Shown: positions 1-9,946, counted from the first letter of the stretch. The stretch is DNA of 64,000 bases from Sphingomonas aracearum (GCF_003345355.1 NZ_QQNB01000001.1:1426001-1490000); one strand, 5' to 3'. A program made the numbers and translations. The notes: generated by a model from the sequence alone, not told the origin.

Positions 1-1136
1 AGAGCCTGCGCGCCGATCGCGAGCGGCTGGCGGCCGGCGCCGGCGAGGCCAGGGGCTGGCGCGCGCGGGCGGGCGAGGCGGCGCGGCGCATCGCGGAGAT
101 GGACAAGCGCGCGGCGGCGCTGGCCGACGAACAGGCGACCTTGGCGGCCCGTCCGGCGGCGCTGGCCGCCGCGCTGGCCGAGGCGGAGGCGAGCGGGGCC
201 GCCGCCCGCGCCCGCGCCGATGCCGCCGCCGCCGACGAGCGCGCAGCGGAGGCGGCCTTGCGCGCGACCGACGGGGCGACCCACGCCGCCAACGAGGCGC
301 TCGCCGCCGCCCGCGAAGCCCGTGCCGGCGCCGTGGCGCGGGCGGAAAACGGGGAAGCGCGCCGGATCGAGATGGGCAAGATCTCCGGCGAACGCTTCGG
401 CTGTCCCGCGCCCGTGCTGCCCGCCCGGCTGGAGTTCGCGGGCGACACCGTGCGCAGCCCGCAGGAGGAGTCCGCCGCGCACGACCGGCTCGTCGCCGAC
501 CGCGAGCGGATCGGCCCGGTGAACCTGGTGGCCGAACAGGAGCTGGCGGAGCTGGAGGCGGGCGCATCGGGCAACGCCGCCGCCCGCGCCGAGCTGGGCG
601 AGGCGGTCGCGCGGCTGCGCGGTTCGATCGGCACGCTGAACCGCGAAGGCCGCCAGCGCCTGCTGGCCGCGTTCGAGGCGGTGAACGGCCACTTCCGGCG
701 GCTGTTCTCGACCCTGTTCAACGGCGGGCAGGCGCATCTGGAACTGGTCGACGCCGACGATCCGCTGGAGGCCGGGCTGGAGATCATGGCGCAGCCGCCC
801 GGCAAGCGGCTGCAATCGCTGACCCTGCTGTCGGGCGGCGAACAGGCGCTCACCGCGGTGGCGCTGATCTTCGGCCTGTTCCTCACCAATCCCGCGCCGA
901 TCTGCGTGCTGGACGAGGTCGATGCGCCGCTGGACGATGCGAACATCGAGCGGTTCTGCGACCTGCTGGACGCGATGACACGGGAAACCGCCACCCGCTA
1001 CCTGATCGTCACGCACAATGCCGTGACGATGAGCCGCATGCACCGCCTGTTCGGGGTCACCATGGTGGAACAGGGGGTCAGCCGGCTGGTGTCGGTGGAC
1101 CTGGGTGGCGCGGAAGGGCTGCTGGCGGCGGAATAG
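1..1136 (+). CDS. smc: Chromosome segregation protein SMC, C-terminal part (5' end outside window)
   Basis: This is the end of SMC, the ATPase that compacts and organises the nucleoid. The reading frame is open from base 3 and the gene begins before the window, so only about 378 residues are visible. The first part is an Ala/Arg/Glu-rich coiled coil. The ATPase head follows, with the ABC signature LSGGEQ near base 830 and the Walker B block [12 protein letters not shown] near base 905, then the D-loop and a switch histidine in VTHN. The stop is at 1134-1136. The family is certain from these motifs. Nothing nearby belongs to the same process, so the next gene begins an unrelated locus. Confidence 0.95.
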   Translation, partial: SLRADRERLAAGAGEARGWRARAGEAARRIAEMDKRAAALADEQATLAARPAALAAALAEAEASGAAARARADAAAADERAAEAALRATDGATHAANEALAAAREARAGAVARAENGEARRIEMGKISGERFGCPAPVLPARLEFAGDTVRSPQEESAAHDRLVADRERIGPVNLVAEQELAELEAGASGNAAARAELGEAVARLRGSIGTLNREGRQRLLAAFEAVNGHFRRLFSTLFNGGQAHLELVDADDPLEAGLEIMAQPPGKRLQSLTLLSGGEQALTAVALIFGLFLTNPAPICVLDEVDAPLDDANIERFCDLLDAMTRETATRYLIVTHNAVTMSRMHRLFGVTMVEQGVSRLVSVDLGGAEGLLAAE

Positions 1137-1257
1137 CGGCTCGCGGCCACGGCAAGGCCGCCCGCCAGGCGAGCGCATTGTGTCCGAACCGTCCTGGTAC
1201 AGCCTGGGATGGGCGAAACCGGCCGCGACGGCCCAAATTACCGGGCGGGTCCATAAA

Positions 1258-1282
1258 CAGTCTTGACTGCTTGTAAACTGGC
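1258..1282 (+). promoter_or_regulatory. Module I operator, site A
   Basis: The site starts CAGTCTTGACTGCTTG and continues with TAAACTGGC. The core CAGTC-TT-GACTG is a perfect 5-bp inverted repeat. Nearly the same element lies upstream of the carboxylesterase at 7934 (site B), and a related one upstream of the 8786 hydrolase (site C). It is 147 bases before the TBDR start. A TetR-family repressor encoded in the module is the likely ligand; that is inference. Confidence 0.6.
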
Positions 1283-1428
1283 AGGCACCTTCGATCCTGC
1301 GCTTCGACGAAAGCGTGGAGCTGCCAAAGAGCAGTCGGGAGGATGTTTGTTTCGGCCACGCGCATTGCTTTGCGCCCCGGCACCCCGTGCTCTTTTGCGG
1401 TTCCCCAGACTGTGAGGGGAGAACACAG

Positions 1429-4400
1429 ATGAGTGGCGCTTACAGCCGGATGCTGAGCATCGGCGCATCGATCGGGGCACTTGTCTGGGCGATGCCCGCA
1501 GCGGCGCAGGAAGCGCCCGCGGCACCGGCGGCGCAGCAGGATCCGGGCGGACTGGCAACCGGCGCGGAGGCTGCGGCAGCAGCGGCGGGCGGGCAGGAGC
1601 GCGGCGAGATCGTGGTCACCGGCTCGCGCATCGCGCGGCGCGACTATACCGCCGAAAGCCCGATCGCCACCGTCAACCAGGACTTCCTGCAGAACAGCGG
1701 GCCGACGACCATCGAGCAGTCGCTGAACGTGCTGCCGCAGTTCCAGGCGACGCAGGGCGCACAGACCTCGTCCAACGCGATCGGCGGGCCCACCGCGTCG
1801 GGCGGCCGCTCCAACGCGAACCTGCGCGGACTGGGCACGTCGCGCACCCTGGTGCTGTTCGACGGCCGCCGGCTGCAACCGTCCGACCCGCTGGGCGGGA
1901 TCGACCTCAACACCATCTCCCCCGCGCTGATCTCGTCGGTGGAGACGATCACGGGCGGCGCCTCGGCGATCTACGGCTCGGACGCGGTGGCCGGTGTGGT
2001 CAACTTCCGCTTCAACAACAATTTCACCGGGCTGGTCCTGGAGGCCGATGGCGGCGTCACCGAGCGGGGCGACGGCACCAACTTTTCCGGCGCGGCGACC
2101 TGGGGCGGGCGGCTGGCGGACGATCGCGGGCGCGTGTTCCTGTCGCTTTCCTATCTCGAGCGCGGCAACGCCTCGCGCAACAGCCGCGAGTTCTTCCGCG
2201 ATCGCCCGGGCAGCCTCGCCTCCACCGCCGGCACGATCGTGGTCGACGGCACCAATCCGTTCGGCGTGGGCAATGCGGCGAACGTCGCGGCGTATCGCAA
2301 CCTGTTCCTCAACACCTATCGCACGCCGGTGCCGCCGACCGCGAGCTCGCTGGTCGTCAACCCGGACGGCACGCTGTTCGGGCGCAACACCGGCACCAAC
2401 CTGCGCGATGCGGCGCTGAACGGCTATGTGCAGGACAGCGGCGGCATCGTCACGCAGCGCAGCCCCTTCGACTCCACGGTGCAGCTGCCGCTGAAGCGCT
2501 ACACCGCGTTCGGCCGCGCCGAATATGAGGTGGCGGACGGCATCACGCTGTACGGCCAGGTCAATTACGCAACCTATCGCACGGACCAGACCTCCGACCA
2601 GGGCACGTTCCAGACGATCGCGACGCCCACTTTGGTGCCGGTGACCAACCCGTTCCTCACGCCCGACCTGCGCGTGGCGGCCGCCGCCCGGCCCCGCCCC
2701 AACGATCCGCTGATCTATTACTTCACCGGCACGCGCGCCGGGCGGCTGCGCGTGGTGGAGGATTATGACGTCTATCAGCTGCTGCTGGGCGGCAAGGGCG
2801 ACATTTCCGGCACCTCGCTGAAGTACGACGTCTACGCCACGTACGGCGAGACCGACCAGACCGAGACGACCTTCAACCAATATAGCCGCAGCCGCTTCAA
2901 CCAGTTGCTCCAGGCAGCGGATGGCGGACGATCTTTGTGCGACGGCGGCTACAATCCGTTCGGCTACGGCGAGATCTCGCAATCGTGCAAGGCGTTCCTG
3001 CTGCGCAATTCCACCAACCTCTTCAACTACAAGCAGACGGTGGCCTCCGCCAACCTGACCGGCAACCTGTTCCGCCTGCCCGGCGGCCCGGCCGGCTTCG
3101 CGGTGGGCGTCGAATATCGCAAGAACGAGTTCTCCGCGAACATCGACCCGGCCAACCAGCCGACGCCCTCCACCGTGAACGGTGTCACCACCTATGCCGC
3201 GCCCGAAACGCTGGGCCTGTCGGGCAGCGGATCGTCGGCGGGCGATATCGCGGTGAAGGAAGCCTATGTCGAGGTGCTGCTGCCGATCCTGGCGGACACA
3301 CCCTTCTTCCAGCAGCTCGATGTGGATCTCGCCTACCGCTATTCCGACTATAACCGCGTTGGCGGCGTGCACACCTACAAGGCGGGCCCGAACTGGACGC
3401 CGTTCGGCGGCATGACCTTCCGCGGCGGCTATTCGCGCGCCATCCGCGCGCCGGGACTGGGCGAGCTGTACGCGCCGCGCGCCGGCGTGTCGGGCACGAT
3501 CGGCAGCCCGGCGACGGGCACCGGCGACCCGTGCGACAGCCGCAGCGCCGCGCGCGCCGGCCGCGTGGCCGGGGTCACCGCGGCGCAGGTGCAGGCGCTG
3601 TGCACCGCGCAGGGCATCCCGGCAGCGATCTATCCCAGCTACACCTATACCGGCACGCTGACGGCCGCCTTCCGCATCGGCAACCCGGACCTGAAGGAGG
3701 AAACCGCCGACAGCTACACCGTCGGCGTGGTGGTGCAGCCGGAGTTCGCCCGCAGCGTGTTCAAGGCGCTGTCGCTGTCGGTCGACTATTACAACATCAA
3801 GCTCGACGATGCGATCGGCCGGGTCACCAGCCAGGTGGCGCTCCAGCAATGCTTCAACTTCGGCGGGCAGAATCCCTCGTTCAGCTCCACCAACTTCTAC
3901 TGCTCGCTCATCAACCGCGATGCCGGCGGCCTCCTGGCGTTCATCAACGAGCCGCAGTTCAACCTCGGCAGCTATTCGACGGCGGGCATCGACGTGCAGT
4001 TCGATGCCGCGATCGGCATCGGCGATCTCGGCAACCTGTCGCTCAACAGCGTGGTCAGCCATGTGATGGACTACAAGATCCAGACGCTCGCGACCGATCC
4101 CACCTTCGATTATGCCGGCACCATCGGCAACGTGCAGATCGACGGCTACAGCCAGTCGCACCCGGCCTGGAAGCACACCACCACCCTGTCCTGGTATGGC
4201 GGGCTCGGTTCGCTGAGCTTCCGCTGGCGGTTCATCGACAAGATGAGCAACTCGGCGAATGTCGGCGTTGCCAACGGCAGTGCGACCGGCGTGCCGGCGG
4301 TAAGCTATTTCGATCTCGTCTCACGGCTGAAGGTGGACGACCAGATGGAGTTCCGCTTCGGCGTGACGAACCTGTTCGACAAGCAGCCGCCGGAGTTCGG

Positions 4401-4479
4401 CGGACCCGCCGCCACGGACACCTCCACCTACGACCTGATCGGCCGGCGCTACTTCATGGGCGTGACGAAGCGCTTCTGA
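1429..4479 (+). CDS. TonB-dependent outer-membrane receptor (module I)
   Basis: This 1016-residue protein is predicted to be an outer-membrane active transporter energised by TonB-ExbBD. The ATG at 1429 is preferred because AGGGGA lies 8 bases upstream and a signal peptide ending in AAAQE follows; a longer in-frame start at 1315 has neither. The plug domain (about residues 45-190) carries IVVTGSRI (TonB-box region) and NLRGLGTSRTLVLFDGRR, a plug motif of the large sphingomonad TBDRs. The rest is a 22-strand barrel ending in an aromatic-terminated strand (KRF). The substrate is unknown. Its neighbours are two carboxylesterases and a DUF3089 hydrolase, and it shares an upstream element with them, so an ester-containing compound is plausible. 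Confidence 0.93.
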   Translation: MSGAYSRMLSIGASIGALVWAMPAAAQEAPAAPAAQQDPGGLATGAEAAAAAAGGQERGEIVVTGSRIARRDYTAESPIATVNQDFLQNSGPTTIEQSLNVLPQFQATQGAQTSSNAIGGPTASGGRSNANLRGLGTSRTLVLFDGRRLQPSDPLGGIDLNTISPALISSVETITGGASAIYGSDAVAGVVNFRFNNNFTGLVLEADGGVTERGDGTNFSGAATWGGRLADDRGRVFLSLSYLERGNASRNSREFFRDRPGSLASTAGTIVVDGTNPFGVGNAANVAAYRNLFLNTYRTPVPPTASSLVVNPDGTLFGRNTGTNLRDAALNGYVQDSGGIVTQRSPFDSTVQLPLKRYTAFGRAEYEVADGITLYGQVNYATYRTDQTSDQGTFQTIATPTLVPVTNPFLTPDLRVAAAARPRPNDPLIYYFTGTRAGRLRVVEDYDVYQLLLGGKGDISGTSLKYDVYATYGETDQTETTFNQYSRSRFNQLLQAADGGRSLCDGGYNPFGYGEISQSCKAFLLRNSTNLFNYKQTVASANLTGNLFRLPGGPAGFAVGVEYRKNEFSANIDPANQPTPSTVNGVTTYAAPETLGLSGSGSSAGDIAVKEAYVEVLLPILADTPFFQQLDVDLAYRYSDYNRVGGVHTYKAGPNWTPFGGMTFRGGYSRAIRAPGLGELYAPRAGVSGTIGSPATGTGDPCDSRSAARAGRVAGVTAAQVQALCTAQGIPAAIYPSYTYTGTLTAAFRIGNPDLKEETADSYTVGVVVQPEFARSVFKALSLSVDYYNIKLDDAIGRVTSQVALQQCFNFGGQNPSFSSTNFYCSLINRDAGGLLAFINEPQFNLGSYSTAGIDVQFDAAIGIGDLGNLSLNSVVSHVMDYKIQTLATDPTFDYAGTIGNVQIDGYSQSHPAWKHTTTLSWYGGLGSLSFRWRFIDKMSNSANVGVANGSATGVPAVSYFDLVSRLKVDDQMEFRFGVTNLFDKQPPEFGGPAATDTSTYDLIGRRYFMGVTKRF

Positions 4480-4493
4480 CCGGGCGGAGACAA

Positions 4494-4533
4494 GAGAAAA
4501 AGCGGGTGGGGTCTCCCCTGCCCGCTTTTTCTC
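4494..4533. terminator. Bidirectional intrinsic terminator
   Basis: GAGAAAAAGCGGG pairs exactly with CCCGCTTTTTCTC, and an inner G4/C4 stem closes the loop. An A-run on the left and a T-run on the right give U-tracts in both directions. It lies between the convergent TBDR (ends 4479) and carboxylesterase (ends 4547) and should terminate both. Confidence 0.9.
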
Positions 4534-4546
4534 GTGGCGCCGCTGC

Positions 4547-6193
4547 TCAGCCCGTCGCGCCGGGCAGTTCCTGCTGCGATCCGAAGGGCAGCATCAGCCG
4601 GCGCTCGGCGCCGCGGGGGTCATTCTCCAGCCGGGTGGCCGTATCGAACACCATCGTCGGACGGCCCGCGGCATCGTACGCCGGCCATTGCGGCAGGCCG
4701 GGTGCGGCGGGAGTGCCCGTCTTGGCAAAGGTCGCCCAGGCCCCCGACATCAGCGCCGCCAGCTTCTGCGTCTCGGGTGTGACCGGGCCTTCCATGCGCG
4801 CGGCCTTCTCCACCGTGTCGAACACGAACGGGATCTCCGATCCGTGCGGCGCGTGGAAGCGGCCGCCCTGCACCGGTGTTTCGCGGTTGAAGCTGTACAG
4901 GTACGCCGGCGCGCCGCCTGCCGCTGCCTTGCGCTCCGCCTGGATCGTGGAATCGAGGAAATAGCCGCGGTCGGTGGCGATCATGTAGAGCAGCTCGGCC
5001 ATGCCCTTACCCGGATAGCGCCGGCGGTAGTCGGCAGCGACGGCGGCTTCCTGCCCGTCGAGGTTCAAGCCCTTCAGCCGCGTGAGCAGGCCCGCCTCGT
5101 CCATGGTGTCGACTGCCGGATCGAGCCCGAGGAACGCCGCCTGCTCGGTGCGGTTGGTGCCGATCATCATCGGCACGCGCGCGCTCAGCGCGGTGGCGCG
5201 CGGCGAGAAGGGATGGTCGGGCAGCAGGCGCCCGTCCACCACCGGTCGCCACTGGCCCAGCCCCGCCGCCGCCTTGCGCTGCGCGGCGTGCAGCGGGGCG
5301 AGCGGCACCTGTTGCAGCCGCTCGACGGCGTTCGGCGCGATGTCCAGTTCGGCGAGCAGGCGCGCCGCCTTCTTCTGCGCCAGCTCGCGCTCGTCCATCC
5401 GCAAGGCGGAGCCGCTCTGCACGACGGCGCGGTGGAACAGGCCGGCGGCAGGCTGGAAGCCCATCATCACGCTGGTCTTGCGGCCGCCGCCCGACTCGCC
5501 GTGGATCAGCACGCGCGTGGGATCGCCGCCGAACGCCGCGATATTGTCGCGCACCCACTGCAGCGCCGCCACGCAATCGAGCATGCCGACATTGCCGCTG
5601 TCCGCCCAGCGCCCGCCATAAGCGGACAGGTCGCAATAGCCGAGCACGTTGAGGCGATGGTTGATCGTCACCACGACCACGTCCTGCCGCGCGGCGAGGT
5701 TGCTGCCGTCATACCAGGAGGAGGAGCCCGAGCCGGTCGAGAAGCCGCCACCGTGCATCCAGAACATCACCGCGCGCCGGCCGGTCGTCGCGGGCGTCCA
5801 GACGTTGAGCACGAGGCAGTCCTCGCCTTCGGGGAAACCGCGGCCGCCCCCGATCGGGCTCTGGTAGAAGTTCTTCGGCGCGTTCAGCGCGCGGTCGCCC
5901 GCCTCGCCGGCCATCGACACGCCGCCCTGCGGCGCGGACGTGCCGTAGTCGAGACAATCGCGGACGCCCGCCCACTTGGCCGGCGGTTGCTGCGGGAGGA
6001 AGCGATTGGCACCGCCGGTCGGCGCACCATAGGGCACGCCCTTGAACGTGAGGACGCCGCCCGACCGGACCCCGCGGATGCGGCCGTGTGCGGTTTCGAC
6101 CACCGGCCCGGCCTCGGCCCGGGCGATGCCGGGGAGAAGCAACGAAGCAGTGCCGCCGGCGAGCAACGCGCGGCGATGCAGGAGGAGGGTCAT
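4547..6193 (-). CDS. Type-B carboxylesterase, exported
   Basis: This 548-residue alpha/beta hydrolase should cleave carboxylic esters in the periplasm. The start at 6193 gives HRRALLAGG followed by a hydrophobic stretch and ARA-E, a likely Tat or Sec signal; the open frame further upstream has no such features. Visible motifs are EDCLVLNVW (about 124-132), the oxyanion-hole HGGG (about 147-150), the nucleophile elbow GESGG with Ser near 234, and a C-terminal HGSE with His near 450. The usual elbow is GESAG, so Gly replaces Ala here. It follows a sister carboxylesterase on the same strand, but an intrinsic terminator separates the two, so its transcription may depend on readthrough or on an unseen promoter. 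Substrate unknown. Confidence 0.9.
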   Translation of the reverse strand: MTLLLHRRALLAGGTASLLLPGIARAEAGPVVETAHGRIRGVRSGGVLTFKGVPYGAPTGGANRFLPQQPPAKWAGVRDCLDYGTSAPQGGVSMAGEAGDRALNAPKNFYQSPIGGGRGFPEGEDCLVLNVWTPATTGRRAVMFWMHGGGFSTGSGSSSWYDGSNLAARQDVVVVTINHRLNVLGYCDLSAYGGRWADSGNVGMLDCVAALQWVRDNIAAFGGDPTRVLIHGESGGGRKTSVMMGFQPAAGLFHRAVVQSGSALRMDERELAQKKAARLLAELDIAPNAVERLQQVPLAPLHAAQRKAAAGLGQWRPVVDGRLLPDHPFSPRATALSARVPMMIGTNRTEQAAFLGLDPAVDTMDEAGLLTRLKGLNLDGQEAAVAADYRRRYPGKGMAELLYMIATDRGYFLDSTIQAERKAAAGGAPAYLYSFNRETPVQGGRFHAPHGSEIPFVFDTVEKAARMEGPVTPETQKLAALMSGAWATFAKTGTPAAPGLPQWPAYDAAGRPTMVFDTATRLENDPRGAERRLMLPFGSQQELPGATG

Positions 6194-6205
6194 GCGTGGC
6201 TCCAC

Positions 6206-6235
6206 AAAAAAGGCCCGCGGGAAACACCGCGGGCC
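6206..6235 (-). terminator. Intrinsic terminator between the two carboxylesterases
   Basis: Read on the minus strand, GGCCCGCGG and CCGCGGGCC form a perfect 9-bp stem with a 6-base loop, followed at once by six T residues (6211 down to 6206). It lies after the 7934-6243 gene and only 13 bases before the start of the 6193-4547 gene. Confidence 0.85.
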
Positions 6236-6242
6236 GGAGGGA

Positions 6243-7934
6243 TCAGATCGGAGTGACGGGGGCGGGCATCGCCGCCCAGAAGCGCCGCGCCTCGCTGCGC
6301 GGGTCGTTCTCCACCCGCGTGTCGTCATCGAAGATCATGGTCGCGCGCTTTTGCGCATCGAACGCCGGCCAGTTCGGGATCTGCGGATTGTTGGGGTTGC
6401 CGGTCTTGGCAAAGGCGACCCAGGCCGAGGCGAGCCGGTCGCACATCCTGCGGCCGCGCGCCGAGCCGACATCCACCGTCTGGTCGCGATAATTGTGGAA
6501 GCTCGCCGACACGTCGATGCCGTGAATCGCACCGAACTTGCCGTCATAGCCGCTCGTCGCCCAGTCCCACTGATACATCCACACCGGCGCGCCGCCGTCC
6601 GCCGCCTTCAGCTCCGCCTGTTTGAAGGCGTTGCGGCGCGCGGCGGCATCGGTGGCGATCACCGACTGGATCAAAAACGGCGACTTCTTGGGGTACTCCC
6701 GGCGATACAGGCGGAAGATCGCCTCGCCCTTGTCGCCATAGCGCCTGGCGAGGTCGGCGCGCACGGTGGCGTCGTCGACATCCCAGTTGGTGAACCGCAG
6801 CGCCGCGTCCTCCAGCGTGGTGGAGACGATCATCGGCACGGTGCGCGATTCCGGCGGCGCGGCGGGATCGAACGGGTGGTGCGGCAGGTAGGTGCCGTCC
6901 ACCACCGGGTTGAAGGCGCGGGCGAACTCCGGCCGGCGCATCACGCGGGTCTGCGCTTCAAGCATCTTCTGCCAGGGCACGTCCTGCAGCCGTGAGGCAG
7001 TGGCGCGCGACAGGTTCAGCTCGGCCAGCAGCGCCTCGGCATGGCGGGTCGCCGCCTCCCGCTCGGTGAGGCGCAGCGCCGATCCACTCTGCACGGCGGC
7101 CCGGTGGAACAGCCCGCGCGCGGCGGGCGTGGCGAGCAGCGTGGTCGTCTTCGCGCCGCCGCCCGACTGGCCGAAGATCATCACCCGGTTCGGATCGCCG
7201 CCGAACTGCGCGATATTGTCGCGCACCCACTCCAGGCTGGCGGTCATGTCCATCACGCCCGCCGCGCCCGAGCCGGCAAAGGCCGAGCCGAGCCCGAGAT
7301 CGCCGAGATGCGTGTAGCCGAACGAGGCCAGGCGGTGGTTGACCGTCACCACCACCACGTCGCCGAAGCGCGCGAGCTGCGCCCCGTCAAAGCCGGGCGA
7401 GTTGCCCGATCCGGTGGTGAAGCCGCCGCCATGGAAGCTGACGAGCACCGCGCGCTTCGCGTTGTCGGTGGCCGGGGTCCAGACGTTCAGGACCAGGCAG
7501 TCCTCGCCCATCGAGCCGACGCCGACATTGCGATCCCACATGATGAACATGGCATAGTCGCCGCGCAGGTCGGCGGGCGTCTGCGGCGAGACGGGGCCAT
7601 AGCCGATGCAGTTGCGCACCCCTGCCCATTTCGCCGGCTTCTTCGGCGGCAGGAAGCGGTTGCGGCCGCCGGTCGGCGCACCATAGGGGATGCCCTTGAA
7701 CGCCTTGATCCCGGCATTCTCGATCCCCTCGACCTTGCCGTACACCGTCTCCACCGTGTGGAACACCTGGCCCGACATGTCCCCGCCCAGCGGCCGGGCG
7801 GTGCCGGCGATCGCGGGCGACGCGCTGGTCTGCGCCTCCGCCTCGAACCCGATCAGCCCCGTCGTGGCGGCCGCCGCCACTGCCCCGCCCGCCAGCATCG
7901 TGCGCCGGCTGACCGGCACGTCCCATTGCGACAT
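6243..7934 (-). CDS. Type-B carboxylesterase, Tat-exported
   Basis: This 563-residue carboxylesterase is paralogous to its downstream neighbour. The start at 7934 is set by AAGGGG about 8 bases upstream and by a Tat-like leader, SRRTMLAGG. Conserved blocks are EDCLVLNVW (about 144-152), HGGG (about 168-171), and a nucleophile elbow GQSGG with Ser near 257. GQSGG is unusual, because the family normally has GESAG. The C-terminal region has HGIDVSASF at the place of the catalytic His. The product should be periplasmic. Module I operator site B is 46 bases upstream, so the gene probably answers to the same regulator as the TBDR at 1429. Substrate unknown. Confidence 0.9.
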   Translation of the reverse strand: MSQWDVPVSRRTMLAGGAVAAAATTGLIGFEAEAQTSASPAIAGTARPLGGDMSGQVFHTVETVYGKVEGIENAGIKAFKGIPYGAPTGGRNRFLPPKKPAKWAGVRNCIGYGPVSPQTPADLRGDYAMFIMWDRNVGVGSMGEDCLVLNVWTPATDNAKRAVLVSFHGGGFTTGSGNSPGFDGAQLARFGDVVVVTVNHRLASFGYTHLGDLGLGSAFAGSGAAGVMDMTASLEWVRDNIAQFGGDPNRVMIFGQSGGGAKTTTLLATPAARGLFHRAAVQSGSALRLTEREAATRHAEALLAELNLSRATASRLQDVPWQKMLEAQTRVMRRPEFARAFNPVVDGTYLPHHPFDPAAPPESRTVPMIVSTTLEDAALRFTNWDVDDATVRADLARRYGDKGEAIFRLYRREYPKKSPFLIQSVIATDAAARRNAFKQAELKAADGGAPVWMYQWDWATSGYDGKFGAIHGIDVSASFHNYRDQTVDVGSARGRRMCDRLASAWVAFAKTGNPNNPQIPNWPAFDAQKRATMIFDDDTRVENDPRSEARRFWAAMPAPVTPI

Positions 7935-7979
7935 CCTGCACCCCTTTTCGACAGCCTCTCCCGCCCGGGCCGGCTTGCC

Positions 7980-8004
7980 GCCAGCTTCCAAGCAGTCATG
8001 ACTG
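7980..8004 (-). promoter_or_regulatory. Module I operator, site B
   Basis: On the minus strand the site reads CAGTCATGACTGCTTG, then GAAGCTGGC. It contains the perfect 12-bp palindrome CAGTCATGACTG and matches site A at 22 of 25 positions in the same orientation relative to its gene. It lies between the TetR stop and the carboxylesterase start. Confidence 0.65.
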
Positions 8005-8039
8005 TATCTTTCTATAGCGGGCCGCGCAATGGGGTTGGT

Positions 8040-8675
8040 TCAATCGGCCGCGCGCCGCTCCATCGTCTCGCGCTTCAGCGTGCGCAGCACGTCCAGCACG
8101 CTGTCCACGTCCACATCGGGGTTGACCTGCCGCTCGATGGCGAGGCCACGCAAGGCGAGCACGATGGTGCGCGACACCGCCTGGTCGTGCGCGGTGAGCG
8201 GCAGACCGGCATCCTGCGCGCGTTCGGCCAGGCGCTGCGCCTGCTTCTCGTTCAGACGCCGCTGGAACTCCGGAAAGCGCGCGCGCACCACCTCGTCGCT
8301 GCGCGCGCCGACCAGGATCTCCATCAGCGCGGTGCCATGCGGTTGCAGCGCCAATTGCCAGCGCAGGTCGGGCAGCGCGGCATAGCGCTCCCACGGATCG
8401 TCGATCCTGCTCAGTGCCTCGGTATAATAATCGTGGTTGCGGTCCAGCACATGTTCCAGCGTCGCCAGCATCAGGTCCGCCTTGCTGGGGAAATGGTGCA
8501 GCATCGCGCCGCGGCTCACGCCCGCCCTGGCCGCAACCAGCACGGTGCTCGTCCCGCCATAGCCCTGTTCAAACAGGCAATCGACGGCGGCATCGAGCAG
8601 CGCGGTGCGCGTGGCGGCGCTGCGCTCCGCCTGGGTGCGACGGACGGGCTTGGCGGCGGCGGGCGTGTCGGGCAT
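8040..8675 (-). CDS. TetR-family transcriptional regulator (module I, first)
   Basis: This 211-residue repressor-type protein has the N-terminal helix-turn-helix RSAATRTALLDAAVDC...VLVAARAGVSRGAMLHHF (about residues 18-65) and a helical ligand-binding domain behind it. It is divergent from the DUF3089 gene at 8786. The 110-base gap between them holds near-palindrome site C, centred about equally far from both starts, the classical arrangement for autoregulation. It is closely related to the second TetR at 9930, which shares RSAATR and GVSRGAMLH. The ligand is unknown but is likely the module's substrate or a hydrolysis product. Confidence 0.92.
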   Translation of the reverse strand: MPDTPAAAKPVRRTQAERSAATRTALLDAAVDCLFEQGYGGTSTVLVAARAGVSRGAMLHHFPSKADLMLATLEHVLDRNHDYYTEALSRIDDPWERYAALPDLRWQLALQPHGTALMEILVGARSDEVVRARFPEFQRRLNEKQAQRLAERAQDAGLPLTAHDQAVSRTIVLALRGLAIERQVNPDVDVDSVLDVLRTLKRETMERRAAD

Positions 8676-8720
8676 CCGCGCTCCCTACTCCGCTCGCTTG
8701 CACTTGACCAAGCCGCCACG

Positions 8721-8740
8721 TACAGTCAGTACTGATTGTA
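8721..8740. promoter_or_regulatory. Module I operator, site C (divergent promoter)
   Basis: TACAGTCAGTACTGATTGTA is a 20-bp palindrome with one mismatched pair. It shares CAGTCnnnACTGnTTGTAA with site A. It sits 45 bases from both the tetR start (8675) and the hydrolase start (8786), as expected for one operator serving two divergent promoters. Confidence 0.7.
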
Positions 8741-8785
8741 ATTGAAGGCGCGGAACGAACCGTCGCCTCATCAGGGAGGGACACC

Positions 8786-9946
8786 ATGAAACGCATCGTG
8801 CTTGCCACGCTGGCCGCCTGCTCGGCCATGCCCGCCGCCGCCCAGGAGACGGCAGCCCCCATGCCGGCCGACTACACGCAAGCGGCAAACTGGCTTTGCC
8901 GCCCCGGCGCGGCGGATGCATGCAGCAAGGCGGACCTGAGCACCACGGTGGTGAACGCCGACGGCACGCTCCGCCCGCTCACCTTCACCCGCGCGAAGGC
9001 GCCGGCGGTGGACTGCTTCTACGTCTATCCCACCGTCTCGCTCGACAAGGCGCCCAACAGCGATCTGGTGCCGGGGCCGGAGGAGATGTCGGTGATCGCC
9101 AACCAGTTCGCCCGCTTCGGCGAACTGTGCCGCACCTTTGCGCCGATGTACCGCCAGGTGACCATCCCCGCCCTGCGCGCGGGAATGAGCGGCGGCGACA
9201 TGAAGCCCGACCGCGAGATCGGCTATGCCGACGTGCTGGCGGCCTGGCGTTACTACCTCCAGCACGACAATGGCGGCCGCGGCGTGATCCTGATCGGCCA
9301 CAGCCAGGGATCGGGCGTGCTGAAGCGCCTGGTCGCCGAGCAGATCGACGGCAAGCCGGACCAGCGCAAGCTGGTGGGCGCCTATCTGATCGGCACCAGC
9401 CTGCTCGTCCCCGCGGGCAAGGCGGTCGGCGGCGATTTCAAGTCGGTGCCGATCTGCACGGCCAAGGGCGAGGCCGGCTGCGTCGTCTCCTATGCCTCCT
9501 TCCGCAGCACGGTGCCGCCGCCGACCAAGACCCGCTTTGCGCGCACGGAAGTGCCGGGCATGCAGGTGGCGTGCGTCAATCCTGCGGCGATCGGCGCCGA
9601 TGCGCCGGCCACCGTCACGTCCTTCCTCGGCAACCGCCCGAGCATCTCCTCCTCGCAGGCCGCGCCCAGGCCGTGGGTGACCGGAAAGACCGTCACCACG
9701 CCGTTCGTGCAGACCCCGGGCCTGCTCACCGCCGCCTGCACCACGGATGGCACCGCGCGCTACCTCAAGGTGACGGTGAACGCCGTGCCCACGGACCCGC
9801 GCACCGACGAGATCAGCGGCGATGTCATCACCAATGGTCAGGTCGATACCGGATGGGGCCTGCATGTGATCGACGTGAACCTGGCCATGGGCGACCTCCT
9901 TTCCGCCGCGCGGGCGCAGGCGCGCACTTATGCCGCACGGCGCTGA
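8786..9946 (+). CDS. DUF3089 alpha/beta hydrolase, exported
   Basis: This 386-residue protein has a Sec signal peptide (residues 1-19, ending AAAQ) and a DUF3089 lipase-like alpha/beta-hydrolase domain. The nucleophile elbow is GHSQGSG with Ser near 173, preceded by the hydrophobic strand GVILI. YVYPTVSLD near residue 80 marks the N-terminal strand typical of DUF3089. The start follows GGGAGG by a normal distance. Two further DUF3089 genes lie in module II at 29606 and 33756; this one is the more distant relative. It probably hydrolyses an ester or lactone in the periplasm; the true substrate is unknown. Confidence 0.9.
   Translation: MKRIVLATLAACSAMPAAAQETAAPMPADYTQAANWLCRPGAADACSKADLSTTVVNADGTLRPLTFTRAKAPAVDCFYVYPTVSLDKAPNSDLVPGPEEMSVIANQFARFGELCRTFAPMYRQVTIPALRAGMSGGDMKPDREIGYADVLAAWRYYLQHDNGGRGVILIGHSQGSGVLKRLVAEQIDGKPDQRKLVGAYLIGTSLLVPAGKAVGGDFKSVPICTAKGEAGCVVSYASFRSTVPPPTKTRFARTEVPGMQVACVNPAAIGADAPATVTSFLGNRPSISSSQAAPRPWVTGKTVTTPFVQTPGLLTAACTTDGTARYLKVTVNAVPTDPRTDEISGDVITNGQVDTGWGLHVIDVNLAMGDLLSAARAQARTYAARR

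Noticed and set aside
1078..4176. Very long open frame on the minus strand opposite the first TBDR gene
   Set aside because: It is a GC-rich shadow: low-complexity Arg/Ala/Val/Gly text with no domain, while the plus strand encodes a complete TBDR with signal peptide and ribosome-binding site.
4688..8735. Long plus-strand frames across the carboxylesterase and TetR genes
   Set aside because: They are antisense shadows rich in Arg and His; the minus strand holds full-length enzymes with catalytic motifs and terminators.
8721..8740. Reading the 8721 palindrome as an intrinsic terminator
   Set aside because: It has no GC-rich stem or T-run and lies between divergent starts, so an operator is the better reading.
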